Shown: piece by piece, positions 10,231-21,525 of the stretch
How positions within the stretch are numbered: position 1 is the first letter of the stretch
Layout of the letters: every line of letters begins with the position of its first letter
From: Telopea speciosissima
Taxonomy: Eukaryota > Streptophyta > Magnoliopsida > Proteales > Proteaceae
Assembly (NCBI RefSeq): GCF_018873765.1
Contig: NC_057925.1
Location: 61,702,970 to 61,766,969 of the forward strand
Length of the DNA: 64,000 nt
Direction: 5' to 3'
Program-made: the position numbers and the translations under genes
Notes under the pieces: model-generated
What the model was told of the DNA's origin: nothing
Seen by the model: only the letters and a program-made list of their open reading frames with translations
The model's database searches: none

Positions 10231-10237
10231 ATATAAG
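10231..10237 (+). promoter_or_regulatory. Possible TATA box of the first DUF716 gene
   Basis: The sequence atataag lies 70 bases before the start codon at 10307. This would place transcription start near 10262 and give a short leader. It is a motif match only. Confidence 0.4.
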
Positions 10238-10306
10238 AACACCAGGTATTCGAGCCCAGGCTAAGCAGAGGAAGAAAGGTAATTAAACCTTAGTATCCAA
10301 GCTCAA

Positions 10307-11194
10307 ATGGGCACCTTTGTCGGACACATAATTCCTAGTTTGGTCTTGACTCTCCTTGGTCTATGGCACACTTCCAATACCATCAAAGCTTACATTCTCA
10401 AAGGCCCAACTGGTTTTAGCTCAAGATTTTGGTACCCACTCAATCCTTCACCATTCAAAGTTAAACATTTGGAACTAATCCTCATCTTTACCTTCTCCAT
10501 CCTTGCCATTGTCATGGAAATACTAGACTACCCTCTCTTCCAATTCTCTTTCAAGCTCAATGACTTTGAGCATGCAACCATGTTCCTCCATCTTGCCATC
10601 TATGCCGGTGTAACACTTGCTGTTGAGTTAACAGATTTGCAAGATAGCTTATCAGGGCTAGTTAGCATCCTAGCAGCCTCAGTCTTTGGTCAAGAGCTGT
10701 TTCTAATCCATTTCCACTCTGCCGACCATACTGGTCTCGAAGGCCATTACCACTGGCTTTTGCAGCTCATAGTGTTTGTTTCACTTGCGGCAGCCATCGT
10801 AGCAAGTGTTTCTCCGAGCAATTTCGTGGCAGCTCTTGTTCTTTCAATTACTGTTGTGTTTCAAGGGTGTTGGTTTATGAACATGGGATTCATGTTATGG
10901 GTACCACAGTTTATTCCTAGAGGCTGTGTCTTGAGGTTGAATGGAGATGACAAGCATGGAGCAGTTGCATGTGAGGCAAAAGAGGCAACTCTAAGGGCAA
11001 ACGCATTGGCTAACCTGCAATTCAGTTGGATACTTGCAGGAATTTTAATATCTACAGCAATTTTGAGCTTGGTAATGGCTAGAAGGTGTACAGTAAGGAA
11101 CAGATCAATTCACTATGAGAAACTCCGTAGTAAAGGTAGTGATGTAGCTCAAATCTCAATGGAAATAGACTGCTCGAAGTTGGTTCATACTTAA
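10307..11194 (+). CDS. DUF716/TMEM45-like multi-pass membrane protein (copy 1)
   Basis: A single-exon gene for 295 residues, the usual length for plant DUF716 proteins related to animal TMEM45. It starts MGTFVGHIIPSLVLTLLGLW and has about seven hydrophobic segments. Family signatures are FEHAT (residues 87-91) and the histidine-rich HFHSADHTGLEGHYHW (135-150), followed by a conserved LANLQFSW near the C terminus. The histidine/aspartate cluster between two membrane segments suggests metal binding or a buried active site, but biochemical function is unknown; plant members have been linked to pathogen response. It is paralogous to the gene at 17393-18331, in the same orientation 6.2 kb away. 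The basic, short C-terminal tail (RRCTVRNRSIHYEK) is probably cytosolic. Confidence 0.93.
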   Translation: MGTFVGHIIPSLVLTLLGLWHTSNTIKAYILKGPTGFSSRFWYPLNPSPFKVKHLELILIFTFSILAIVMEILDYPLFQFSFKLNDFEHATMFLHLAIYAGVTLAVELTDLQDSLSGLVSILAASVFGQELFLIHFHSADHTGLEGHYHWLLQLIVFVSLAAAIVASVSPSNFVAALVLSITVVFQGCWFMNMGFMLWVPQFIPRGCVLRLNGDDKHGAVACEAKEATLRANALANLQFSWILAGILISTAILSLVMARRCTVRNRSIHYEKLRSKGSDVAQISMEIDCSKLVHT

Positions 11195-11875
11195 AAAAAT
11201 CATGTTCTTGATGGTTGAGACATACTTGGAGAAAAACTAATCCTGTATCTGTACTGTATTTAAAAGGTAAATTGATACTTTGATTTTAGTTTGGACATGT
11301 TTAAGGCTTTAAGCTTTAGAATCCATATTGGATCAAACATTTGAGGTGCTTAATCAAAGCTTAAACATGTATATGTCTGTAAATATACGCTTGGAACCAT
11401 TGGATTTGGCTCTCAATGTACGACTCGATGTGTTCGATTAGAATCAGTGTTTATAAAGCAACTCATAATTAGTTTTCAAACCGTTTTTTATGCTTTCCGT
11501 CCTAAACCAGGGAAACAAGGATTCGTCAATGCAAACACAGAGAGAGTCTCCTTTATATAAGAAAACAGTAGCAAGGCCCATAGATTTTGGGTTTCTGAAG
11601 AAAGCAATATCTAATTCTATTGACAGTATCTTCCACCTAACCCTAAGATGTATCATGGCGGGGCTGGTTTCCAGACAAGTATGTTTAGGGCTTTCAGGCC
11701 TGACCCATTCATTTTTTAATATTTATGGGCCTACACTAAGGCCCCAGCCACAAAAAAAGATTTATAGAAGAACTATTATTTGGTCCCATTTTTAACCATA
11801 TCGACATGTGGACTCCCTTATCCCGGACCAAACCTGGTCCAGTTATACTTCCATTGGGCACAATAGTTATATATA

Positions 11876-12209
11876 GGTTGCAAGGGAAAATAAAGGGAAG
11901 GGAAGGGAAGGTAAGGGAAATTTTTCAAACCTAAAAAAGAAACTTTTGTAATCATTACCCCATGTGATTATATAAACTATTTAAATTTCTTACCATATCT
12001 AGTAAAAATACATTTTACATGTAATATTTATTTTACATTTTAAACCAAAGGGAAATGAATGCAAAGTAAAATGAAATTTAATAACCAAATATGGAATGAT
12101 TTGGAGTTAGATATATTGTCACATGGTGTCACATGGGGTAATGATTAAAAAAATTCCTTTTTTAAGTATGAAAATTTCACTTCCCTTCCCTTTAATTCCC
12201 CTTGCAACC
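11876..12209. mobile_element. MITE with ~90-bp terminal inverted repeats (GGTTGCAAGGG ends)
   Basis: The left end ggttgcaagggaaaataaag, then a GGGAAG-rich stretch and gtaatcattaccccatgtga, is mirrored by the right end, whose reverse complement reads ggttgcaaggggaattaaag, GGGAAG words and taatcattaccccatgtga. The arms are about 11876-11968 and 12117-12209. No open frame is present. No convincing target-site duplication could be read, so the superfamily is unassigned. Confidence 0.8.
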
Positions 12210-15200
12210 AAACGGAATCGTAAAGCCGTAAACCTCCATTAGATGGTTATTAATATTTTTGAAAAGCTTTTACCAATCGATGTCCTGGGCCTCCTAACCT
12301 ATGCTCTATAAGCTCAAGAAAACAATCACTTGTTTGGTTAGCCCAATAAAGAGGTCTCACTGGGACCCATATGAACATATATTATTTGTTGAATCATAAA
12401 GGAGTTGTCAATTAATCATCCTAAAAATAAATTTATTTTTTACTTTAAAATAGCCTTAATTATTCAAATTATTATTTATTATTTAAATAATTGATCTTGA
12501 ATTTTTCCTATAAAAGTCTATTGCCAAAACAAACAAATTATTATTATTATTGTTTTTGGATGGTACCTTTAAACAATCAAGTTGATGAGTCTTACTACTA
12601 TTATCAAAGCAAACAAATAGGCTATATTTATCTAGTTATGCACTTTATAATTTTCAATTTTACATAATAATTATTTCAATAATTTTCAAGCTATATTTTT
12701 TAATTATTACTTTTTTTATTTTCTTAGATTAAAAAATTTAAAAAAAAAAAAAAAAGATTTGTTGACAAACAATTAGTTCTACCAAATGGGCAAGTGTATG
12801 GCTGATGTGGCAGCTTAAATGCTTCTTATCAATACAATAGTCTTTTAATTGGAAAAAGCAAATTTCAGGACAATTTTTTTTTTTTTTTTTTTTTTTACCA
12901 CTTGAGACAAAAGACTTGCATAAAGCATAGAAAGTGGCATAACTAATATGCTTTAGAAAAAAAAAACATTTTGAGTGCCATCTAAGCTTCCACATGAATT
13001 AATAAACAGCTATTGAGAAGAAAAAAAAATTCCCACAAATAACAGCTGATAGAGATGCTAATAAACATGAAAATGACAGAGCCCTAGAGTTAAGGATGGG
13101 AGGAGAAATTTTTTATTAGGATCTAAGATAATAATCACTATTATGCGGCTATAAATTTATCACTATTCCACTTAATTAGTGCTATGTTATTGATTGATAT
13201 GAACATTTTGAATTAAAAATGAAAAGATTAACATGAATGAATAGAATACTTATTTAAATGGTTCAAGAATCCCACCAAATCCACTTTGCAAGGTTTTTTT
13301 TTTCCTTAAAAAGTGCATGTTTGGATCAAGGAAATACATTAGACATTGTCAATAGGAATATAATGGAAGTTATCCTTTCAATCAAGCATCTCTTTCTCTC
13401 TCTCTCTCATTGATTATTCCAAACCTAGTCTATAATAGTTCATAATTTTATAGATCATTTTTTTTTGGCCTCCCATCCTCAATAATATTAAGGAATTCAA
13501 CTAATTAATTCTAGATGCATGACTAATAGCATTAAAGTTTGCTAACTTTGAATTATTTAATGATAATGTTTTAAATTATCATATTAAGGATCAAAATTCT
13601 AATTATGTAAGCAATTCTAATGCATGTACTCATCCATTTGTTTTATTATTATCACACTTATTCTCATATGTTGTTTCGTAATCTTTCAAAGATTTATTTA
13701 TTTTTGATAAAATATACATTAAAAATTGCTATCTCAAAAAGATTAACATATTTTCAAAAATTAAATGAAAGAACATTCAAAAAGAAGATCCTCTCTCTCT
13801 CTCTCATATTTTCTAAAACCTCTTCCTCACTCTTACTTGCTTGGGAAGCTTGTACTTAATTTCTCCCCCCCCCCCCCCCCTCCCCCTCCCCCTCCCCCCT
13901 ACTCCTAATGCATGCACTTGTGGATAGAAAAAATTGGTTGGATTTGTGAGGTGTGAACATCTTGTTGGTATGACTACTGAAATAAATTTGTAGAATCGCA
14001 AAAAGAGCTGTTGATAGATGAATATTGCTTATGAGAATAGATTTGTGGATAAGAATCCCCTAATGGCTTTCAACACCTAACACGATTCCCTTTTAATGCA
14101 TGGACAAGCATATGATTTGGCAGTGATTCGATCCTTTGTCACCAAGCTTTTGTTTTAAAATATTGATTAATAATAAAATGACAAAGTTTTCTACATTGTC
14201 AATGAAGAGTATTGGCTTCTCTACATGGGTGGTTTTCTTGTGTTACGAGGATATCCCTTTGAAAAACCAACTGTTGGATGGTATGTCTCCCTTTTGAATT
14301 AACCATAACCACATATGATTTTTTTTTTTTATAAAATAAAAAATAATGATAAATAAAGGACGTAATTACTACGATGTTTGATCATGAAAAATGCGAAATG
14401 CAAAAATTCACCATCTGCATTATTTTATGCCACAATTCCTTTTGAACACTTCGTTCAATAGGAGAAAATTTTGTTCCATTTACGTGACCTGGGGCTTTAT
14501 TGTATCTCTAATCTACAGGGTGGAAAATTTTTCTCCAAACCTTATTATTGACTATGAAACTAAATCAAATTCTCAATTTCATTTTTCTTAAGGTAAGTGA
14601 TTTTTTGGAATTTTTTATTTTTGTATTTTGTAAAATATTCATTGTTAGAATGTCTAGTGTACCATCAACAATGCTTATTTGTAGAGTCTCTTTTTCAAAT
14701 TTCTATTGAAAAAAGATTCCAAATTATTGAAAGAGATTCCAAATTAGTAGTTTTCAAGATTAGAATATAATTGCAATCAAAATACATGCACATGCCACGT
14801 GTCACATATGGAATACTTTTTATGATATGGCATTTTTTTTAATGTCAAAACATATATATTTAGTCAAACGTGTCGGGTACGCATAGGTTTTGGATGGCTT
14901 AAGTAATGACATCATCGATCCCAACGGTCACTCTATGACGGCTTCAATATTATCCACTAAAATGGAATCCTGGGCCCACTTTGGGTCCATGGGCCGTGGA
15001 GTTAGTAAAATTAAGGGGCGTGGAAATAACCATTTCGCTATAACAAATCCATTCGAATTGGATAACGGAGAGTTGACTCACTTCTACGCTTTAACTTTGC
15101 TTGCGTGCGTTGATTTTGAACTTTAAAACGCCATCTGGCCTCCAGAGTTGAGGCGTGGAGACCACGCTGTCTTTTGACTAGTTTAATTAATAATAACTGT

Positions 15201-15726
15201 ATTTACGAAAATACCCTTATATTACAGGGTAAGGTAACAAGCATGAGTACGTTGGCAATGACAAAATTATCCTTAAAAGAGAACCTTCTCTCCAAATGCC
15301 CTTTTATTTTATTCCCAAGAATTCTTGAAGTCATAGGTAAAAAAAGTTTTTCAAAATAGATTGAGTTTCTCTATACCTTGGGTATGGGGCACGGTTTCAA
15401 ATCTTTTGTGTTTGTAGCGGTGCATCGGCTAACACATATCGATATCAACTAGACCAATACCGATAATAAGTTGATACGGTTTTTTCTAAAATCAAAAAGT
15501 TTTTTCATTTATTTTGAATAAATTGGATGCGGACTAATATAGTTGATCCATATTGTAGATATATCATTTTGTCATCTGGAGCAGTAGGCTAAGCAATGAC
15601 GATCAAGGTGTTTCGGGATGTCGCGTGACCCAATATTTATGGCTTCTCCATGTCAATGTCCAAATCCTTAGCATGATCTGTAGGATTTAAAATAACTAAA
15701 AATGAGTATTTGAAAATTGGGAGAAT

Positions 15727-15855
15727 GTTCTCTGGGCCGCAGCATAGGCTGCGCCCAAGCACCCAAGCACATGGGCCTACCACTCAGGGAGGCAGGGTGG
15801 TCATTGCGCCCACCCCCATGTGCCTGGGCGCAGCTTGCGCTGCGGCACAGAGAAC
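15727..15855. mobile_element. 129-bp inverted-repeat MITE (GTTCTCTG/CAGAGAAC ends), copy 1
   Basis: The left arm gttctctgggccgcagcata, ggctgcgcccaagcac is mirrored by the right arm, whose reverse complement is gttctctgtgccgcagcgca, agctgcgcccaggcacatgg. It is GC-rich against an AT-rich background. The same architecture and almost the same length occur at 20349-20476, so this is a dispersed family rather than a chance hairpin. Confidence 0.75.
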
Positions 15856-16119
15856 AGCACCCCTTGAAAATGATGGTAAATGGCTTTGTCACATAGGTAA
15901 GACCTTACCCATACCTAAAAAACTAGCTTGAACTTGGTTCAAGATCATACTTGAACTGATCACAACCTCTTTGTGCCAGCCAAAGCAACCAAGTGTGTTG
16001 GTAAAGTCGTCGATTGGAATATGCCCATCTCGTCACCTCAACCAGTCATTGTGATTGGATGGGTATAAAAAGTAGGGGCATTAAATAAATATGCCCTAAC
16101 CCTAGAAATCCAGTACAAA

Positions 16120-16260
16120 TCGACAAAATCCGGATCAGCCCTGATTCTGCCCAGTGCCAAGGCTTCTGCACTGTGAGGTCTAAAGAGGATCCTAATATTG
16201 TTTCCAAACTCAAACCTGTGACCACTAGATCGCAATAGAACAACCTTACCCTCTCAAAAA
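16120..16260 (-). mobile_element. Degenerate Au-like SINE
   Basis: On the minus strand the order ggtaaggttgttctattgcg, tggtcacaggtttgagtttg and gaaac follows the tRNA-like head of the plant Au SINE (A box region, B box ggtttgagt). The rest is badly decayed. The fuller copy at 29919-30077 helps identify it. Confidence 0.5.
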
Positions 16261-17031
16261 ATGAGTGTGTATCGTAGCCTTTAAGAGTGCCTTTAAATGT
16301 GATCATATCTAGAAGACCAATCCATGCATTGTTCTCTTCAATGAATTCGATAAGCCAAATCCAGGAATTGGATCGTTGAAATCAGTATAACTCTCTGGAT
16401 GAATCATTAAATCCGTACCAACCGATTGGACTATTTGTAAAGACAAAGGTCGGAAATAATATAGAATTGCTCAAGGCTGTCTATATGATGGATGTCACTT
16501 TGTTTGATTTATTTGAATAGAATTTAAGTGAATTTACGCTATCACTATGAAATGAAACTATTTATAGTACTAATTATTATTTTTTGTGGGAGACTATTAT
16601 TAACATGGTTTAAAAAAAAAATTTATCGAATTGGGCATATCGGCCGATTAGTATCAGTATCGATCATGTCTGAAATCAATACATGCTTGATCCTTTTATC
16701 AATAAAACGGTTTTACAAAAAAAACATTTTAAGAGAAAGTTTGCTATGATGCCAAGGTGCAAGTTACCACCGACGGGGGAGGGGGGAATGGAATCATCTA
16801 GTAGGGTTTTAATGATGAAGAGAGCGAGCGTGGGGCTCACAAGGATGAGAGAGGGCATGTGTAGAAATTTGCACCTTAACGTCGTGGCAATTTTTTTTCC
16901 AAACTTTAAAATAAAAACTACTATTCGGTTTCATAAAGAGGATGGCCAATAAAAAAAATTTAATGAAAAGAAGGGTATTTGAGTAATTGAACAAAGTAGA
17001 ATGTCAAATTTTAATTCTCTCTTGTACTTTT

Positions 17032-17039
17032 CTATAAAA
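17032..17039 (+). promoter_or_regulatory. TATA box of the second DUF716 gene
   Basis: The sequence ctataaaa lies about 355 bases before the start codon at 17393. A leader of some 330 bases would follow, ending in a CT-rich stretch just before the ATG. The spacing is plausible but the transcription start has not been shown. Confidence 0.5.
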
Positions 17040-17392
17040 CCCATTAGCACACCATTTCTGTTTTCTCAGAGCTCACGTGGTCAACCATTTAGGTAATCTT
17101 CTTCTCCAAGCAAATCCTGCCCCAATTTACAGTTAGCTTGGAGAGTTCAATTTTTATAATTTTCTCAAGTCCAAGACAGTTCTTCAAACTCAAGTACCTC
17201 ATAGAAGCCTCTAGAGTTGAGAAATTCTACAACACATCCCATCATAACACCCCTTATATAGCTTCCTTCTCTCCTCTCCCATCCTTAACACTCCAAACTT
17301 CAAAGAAAAGAAAATCCCCTTTTCTCTTCTTCTCTCAATCTAAATCTCTTTCTTCTCTTCTCTGTTCTGCTCTGTTTTCAGAACAAACACTA

Positions 17393-18331
17393 ATGGGTAC
17401 CTTGATAGGCCATGTAGCTCCAGGTTTTGGGTTCCTTCTCATTGGGTTATGGCACCTCTTCAACCACACCAAGCTCTATGCTCTCAATCCAAACTCATAC
17501 ACTGCTTCTCAATGGTTTCCATCATCAAAACTAAGGTACTTAGAGCTCTACTTGATCATGGCAGGCACCTGGGCCTCCATAGCCATGGAGCTCGTCATTG
17601 GCCCTGCTAAACACCAACCATTTGACGATGACGGAACCATACCATCAAACCATCTCCATAACTTCGAGCATGCGACAATATCTTTGTCCTTCTTCCTCTA
17701 CGCAACATTCGCAATCATTCTCGATCGACTCAAACCAAAAGCCCATTATGAGCTCCTGCAATTGATTGGAGCTTTCGCCTTCGGCCAACAGCTCCTTCTC
17801 TTCCACCTTCACTCGGCAGACCATATGGGCATGGAGGGTCAATACCATTTGCTTCTGCAAGTCGTCATTTTGGTCTCTTTGGTCACAACTCTCATGGGGA
17901 TTCCCTACCCCAAGAACTTCTTGGTGGGCTTCATCAGGTCTCTCAGTATTTGCTTCCAAGGTGCTTGGTTTGTGCTCATGGGGTTCGTTCTCTGGACTCC
18001 TGGGTTGATCCCAAAAGGGTGTTTCTTGAACTTGGAAGAAGGTCACTTGGTGGTGAGATGCAAGACTGAAGAGTACCTTTACAGAGCTAAATCATTAGTG
18101 AATCTTCAGTTCAGTTGGTTCTTGGTCATGTTTGTAGTGTTTGCCATGGTTTTCTACCTGGCTATGCTTAGAATGTGTGCAGAGAAGGTGGAGTATTGGT
18201 CTCTGGCTATGGAATATGAAGATGGATCAGAAGACTTGGAATCTCAGAAAAGGAAACACAGCACCATAGAAGAATCCAAGAGTTTCGTCTCTATGGGAAA
18301 GGGCTCTACTGCTGCGGAAATGGAGAGGTAG
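17393..18331 (+). CDS. DUF716/TMEM45-like multi-pass membrane protein (copy 2)
   Basis: A single-exon gene for 312 residues, starting MGTLIGHVAPGFGFLLIGLW. The start at 17393 is chosen because it is the only ATG at the family N terminus; the 85 codons open upstream in the same frame begin with TTG and look like leader sequence. Signatures are FEHAT (91-95) and HLHSADHMGMEGQYH (138-152), with SLVNLQFSW towards the end. About seven hydrophobic segments are visible. Compared with copy 1 it has a short hydrophilic insert (KHQPFDDDGTIPSNH, about residues 73-87) and a longer acidic, then lysine/serine-rich C-terminal tail that could be a phosphorylated cytosolic tail. An AATAAA signal lies at 18583-18588. 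Biochemical role is unknown. Confidence 0.93.
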   Translation: MGTLIGHVAPGFGFLLIGLWHLFNHTKLYALNPNSYTASQWFPSSKLRYLELYLIMAGTWASIAMELVIGPAKHQPFDDDGTIPSNHLHNFEHATISLSFFLYATFAIILDRLKPKAHYELLQLIGAFAFGQQLLLFHLHSADHMGMEGQYHLLLQVVILVSLVTTLMGIPYPKNFLVGFIRSLSICFQGAWFVLMGFVLWTPGLIPKGCFLNLEEGHLVVRCKTEEYLYRAKSLVNLQFSWFLVMFVVFAMVFYLAMLRMCAEKVEYWSLAMEYEDGSEDLESQKRKHSTIEESKSFVSMGKGSTAAEMER

Positions 18332-18890
18332 AAGAAGAAAAAAGGTGTAGGCAGTTGGAGAAGGGGTGATTTGATTAGGTATGTGTCAATTTGATTGGGT
18401 GGAGTTCATTTCATTTCATGTCTGTTAAATTATTAGGGAAACAGGATAAGTGATGGGTACTTGAGAGCTAAGACCTATGAGATGATTCTTTTGTTGGTTG
18501 TGTTTGGATGTACATGTAGAAACAGGGGAGGTATACTGATTAAAGCCACCAAATTGTAAAGTTTTTTACTTGATTTGTTTTAAATAAATGGAATAATCCA
18601 TGAAATATCATTTAGGGATTCATTCCAAAAGCTTAAGCTGGTAGGTGAAGATAGTTCAATATAATGATCTCGATCAGACTATATCTCTATAACTCTCCAC
18701 ATCTCAATAAGGTGTCCAACTCACTGCTCTAGAGACTGCTTTGGAGCTTTGCTTTGGTTTTTGAAGAGAGAGAGAGAGAGAGAGGTTTTCATAAGTTGGT
18801 AGTTTTCAGATGGTTGGTTGGGACTTGGGAGTTGAGACTTTAGACTCATCAGAACCACCTGGTTAGAGAGAGAGAGAGAGAGAGAGAGAT

Positions 18891-19400
18891 GGCTGGGTTA
18901 TGACTCATGAGTGATTGATCATGCATGGCCAAAGGGCTAATCTTTGATGGCCCATTAAGTTGTGGGACCTGCAATTTAGAGTTTAAATGACATATATATG
19001 GGGCATGGTTCAAGGTATTGGTATTGTATTGACTGTATAGAGAAAGAGAGTCTTGGCTAGGACATGACTCATGAGCGATTGATCATGCATGGCCAAAGGG
19101 CTAATCCTTGATGGCCTATTAAGTTGTGGGACTTGTAATTGGCATATGTATGGGGTATGATTCAAGGTATCGATATCATATTGATTGTAAAGGAAGAGAG
19201 AGAGAGAGAGTCTTGGTTGGGTCATGACTCATGAGTGATTGATCATCCATGACCAATGGGCTAATATTTGATGGCCCATTAAGTTGACTGTGAAGAGAGA
19301 GAGAGAGGTCTTGGGCCCTTGGCTGGGTCATGACTCATGACTCATGACTCATGAAAGGGTTAATCTTTGTTGGCCCATTAAGTTGTGGGACCTGTAACTT
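18891..19400. repeat. Tandem array, ~160-bp unit, four copies, TGACTCA-rich
   Basis: Units start at about 18891, 19055, 19215 and 19321 (spacing 164, 160 and 106; the third unit is shortened). Each contains ggctgggtcatgactcatga or a near variant, gattgatcatgcatggcc, and gatggcccattaagttgtgg, and most end in a GAGAGA tract. The fourth unit expands the core to four successive gactcat words. The units also carry a ggtatcggtatcg-type word, so the array includes a piece of the dispersed repeat family. Confidence 0.85.
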
Positions 19401-20348
19401 TTGGGGTTTAAATGGTTTATATATAAGAAATGATTCAAGGTATCGGTATCGTATTGACTGATACGTATCGGTGTCACTAATACCTGATCTCTCACCACCA
19501 TGGGCCGATCAATAAATTAACCAGATCAATAAATTAACCAGCAAAATGCATCAAAAGGTAGCTGAATTTATCAGTCATTGTCACCTTGCCTTGGACTCCA
19601 ATATGTTTATTGGTATTAAAAAAAAAATGCTCTCCATTCCGTAACAACCTCTCTTCCCTTCCAAACAACATAGACCCATCAGAACTAAAATGAATAAATA
19701 AATATATATTTTATATGAAGGTGACATTTTCTGGTTGGGGCACGAAAATGAAAAAAAAAAAAAAAAAAAAAACCCACAGATACCACTCAACCTCATATTT
19801 CAAAATGATTAGATGAACAACAAACTCAGCCTTATCTCAACTTAATGGAGTCGACTACAAGGATCCAAAGAAGAGATTGTTACCAAGGGCACTCAATTAA
19901 TCTGTGTGATCGAGAAATATTCTTGGGTGCAAGATAAACAAGATGGAGGCTCTGTAATTGGCTCTCTTGGTCTGTATAATGAACAACATTATAAAGTTAC
20001 ATTATAATACTGATAGAAAGAATGGAAGAAATACATTAGAAAAGGAATCTCACATTAAAAGAGAATAAGATTCTAATTGATCTCAAAGGTAGGTGAAGGT
20101 GATGTGGCTAATGAGGTAGACCCATTATCCTTATTAATTAGATTAGCATAAACATATGATCAAATGCATGAGTGCTTGGAATAGCAATAAATCATTATTT
20201 AGTACGAGGTGCAAGTCAGGCCAGGTTAGGTAGGCTTGTGTTCAACTCTACCCCCAATACAGGGGAATAAAAATTTCATCCTCTTAAAAGAAGGAAATGC
20301 ATAAATTTTCACATATTTTTAGTTTTGGAGTTTATTTTAGGGGTTGAT

Positions 20349-20476
20349 GTTCTTTGTGTCGCAGTGCAGGCTGCACCCAGACACATGAAACTGTATTTCT
20401 GCCATTCAAGGGGTGGGGCGATCATTTCGCCAACCCCCATGTATCTGGCACACCTTGCGCCCCCAACATAGAGAAC
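20349..20476. mobile_element. 128-bp inverted-repeat MITE, copy 2 of the GTTCTCTG family
   Basis: The left arm gttctttgtgtcgcagtgca, ggctgcacccagacacatg is mirrored by a right part containing acccccatgtatctgg, cttgcgccc and atagagaac. It has the same layout as the element at 15727-15855 with more mutations. Confidence 0.7.
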
Positions 20477-21475
20477 ATTTGGCCTTATTTTAGAATCAAG
20501 TTTCTCTTCAGCCATGGTTGATGGGAATCCATTCACTGAGGCAGGTTTAGATGCACATGGGGGAATCAAGAAGGTATTTTGGAGAACATACTAAAACCTA
20601 ATAGGGACTTGTGAAACCTAGGATGATGGCTGAAGGTTCACCGTGGGTCAAGAAAAACTTTGTCTTGTGCACTTTTAGTGATCGATAGAAGGTTCCAAAA
20701 AGAGAGAGAGAGAAAGAAATCTATGTGTATTCACGACTCACCTATAGTAAGTTTTAAGAATCAGATGTAATTGAAACCAAGTCCATCGATTTTGATTCGA
20801 ATTTAAACCATGCTGTTTGGTTGAAATTTCTTGACACCTTTGTTTTTTTTGTGGTAGAATTATTGGATTTGTACAGGTCCACAAATGCCAAATGTTTGTT
20901 TTTCCCCACTTTTTGACTAGTATCTCCATTTTCAAGAAAATCCCACCCAAAAAATGGTATAGAAAAAGGTTGGGTACACCGCAGGTTTACCATAAACTAG
21001 CACCATTTGTGTCTATTTCTCTTCCCCCTTTGAAATGATGCCCTTGCCTCTCCATTATGATGCTCTGTCCCATGCCCCCATTAATATCACCCACTACCTT
21101 ACCACATAGGCGGTGTGCTTATCACTCTCCCAAAAAGTAATATTTGGATATAAATGCCTAGAAGTATTGGGATCAGGCTTTCAAAGGAAATATTGACCAG
21201 TGTTGATTTTGATCCTCTCTGGTTATGATCTCCTCAAAATTGTATCTTCTTTTGTGCCTGTATGGCTTTATAAATTTCTCACTTAGGTGGTCTATGAAAT
21301 TGTATCTGACATAAAATATTTGCCACGTGCAAAATATTTTAACAACATTAGATTTGGATATTCTTACACATTTACTTCAGTATATGCTCTTCTCCACAAG
21401 AGAAAATTCAGATGTTGACAATCACATAAGATACAAATTTTATATCCCCTATATTGTTTTGAGATCATTGTTTTA

Positions 21476-21525
21476 GGTATTGTATCGGTGTCCATATTGG
21501 TCATTGTCGACACTGATACAATACC
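21476..21525. repeat. Short perfect-looking hairpin in TATCGG-type repeat
   Basis: Arm 1, ggtattgtatcggtgtc (21476-21492), pairs with arm 2, gacactgatacaatacc (21509-21525), at 16 of 17 positions across a 16-base loop. The surrounding sequence belongs to the dispersed GGTATCGGTATCG-like family. Confidence 0.7.

Larger units (their letters stand above)
11195..17031. other. Long gene-free stretch between the two DUF716 genes
   Basis: No gene was recognised in 5.8 kb. It contains a 334-bp MITE (11876-12209), very AT-rich DNA with A/T runs (12400-14700), a CT microsatellite at 13391-13408, an interrupted poly-C tract (13865-13899), an ABRE/G-box-like ccacgtgtc near 14796, a 129-bp inverted-repeat element (15727-15855), a degenerate SINE (about 16120-16260, minus) and copies of a TATCGGTATCG-type dispersed repeat at 15420-15480 and 16625-16685. 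Confidence 0.5.

Noticed and set aside
9900-10232. 110-codon minus-strand frame upstream of DUF716 copy 1
   Set aside because: No recognisable motif; it overlaps the probable TATA region of the plus-strand gene. Most likely a chance frame.
17138-17392. 85-codon in-frame N-terminal extension of the second DUF716 protein
   Set aside because: It begins with TTG and contains no ATG before the family-typical MGTLIGH start at 17393. A TATA box and CT-rich leader fit a 5' UTR.
18891-19400. CRISPR-like array from regularly spaced repeats
   Set aside because: The units are 160 bp, diverged, and lie in a plant nuclear genome. They are a tandem minisatellite.
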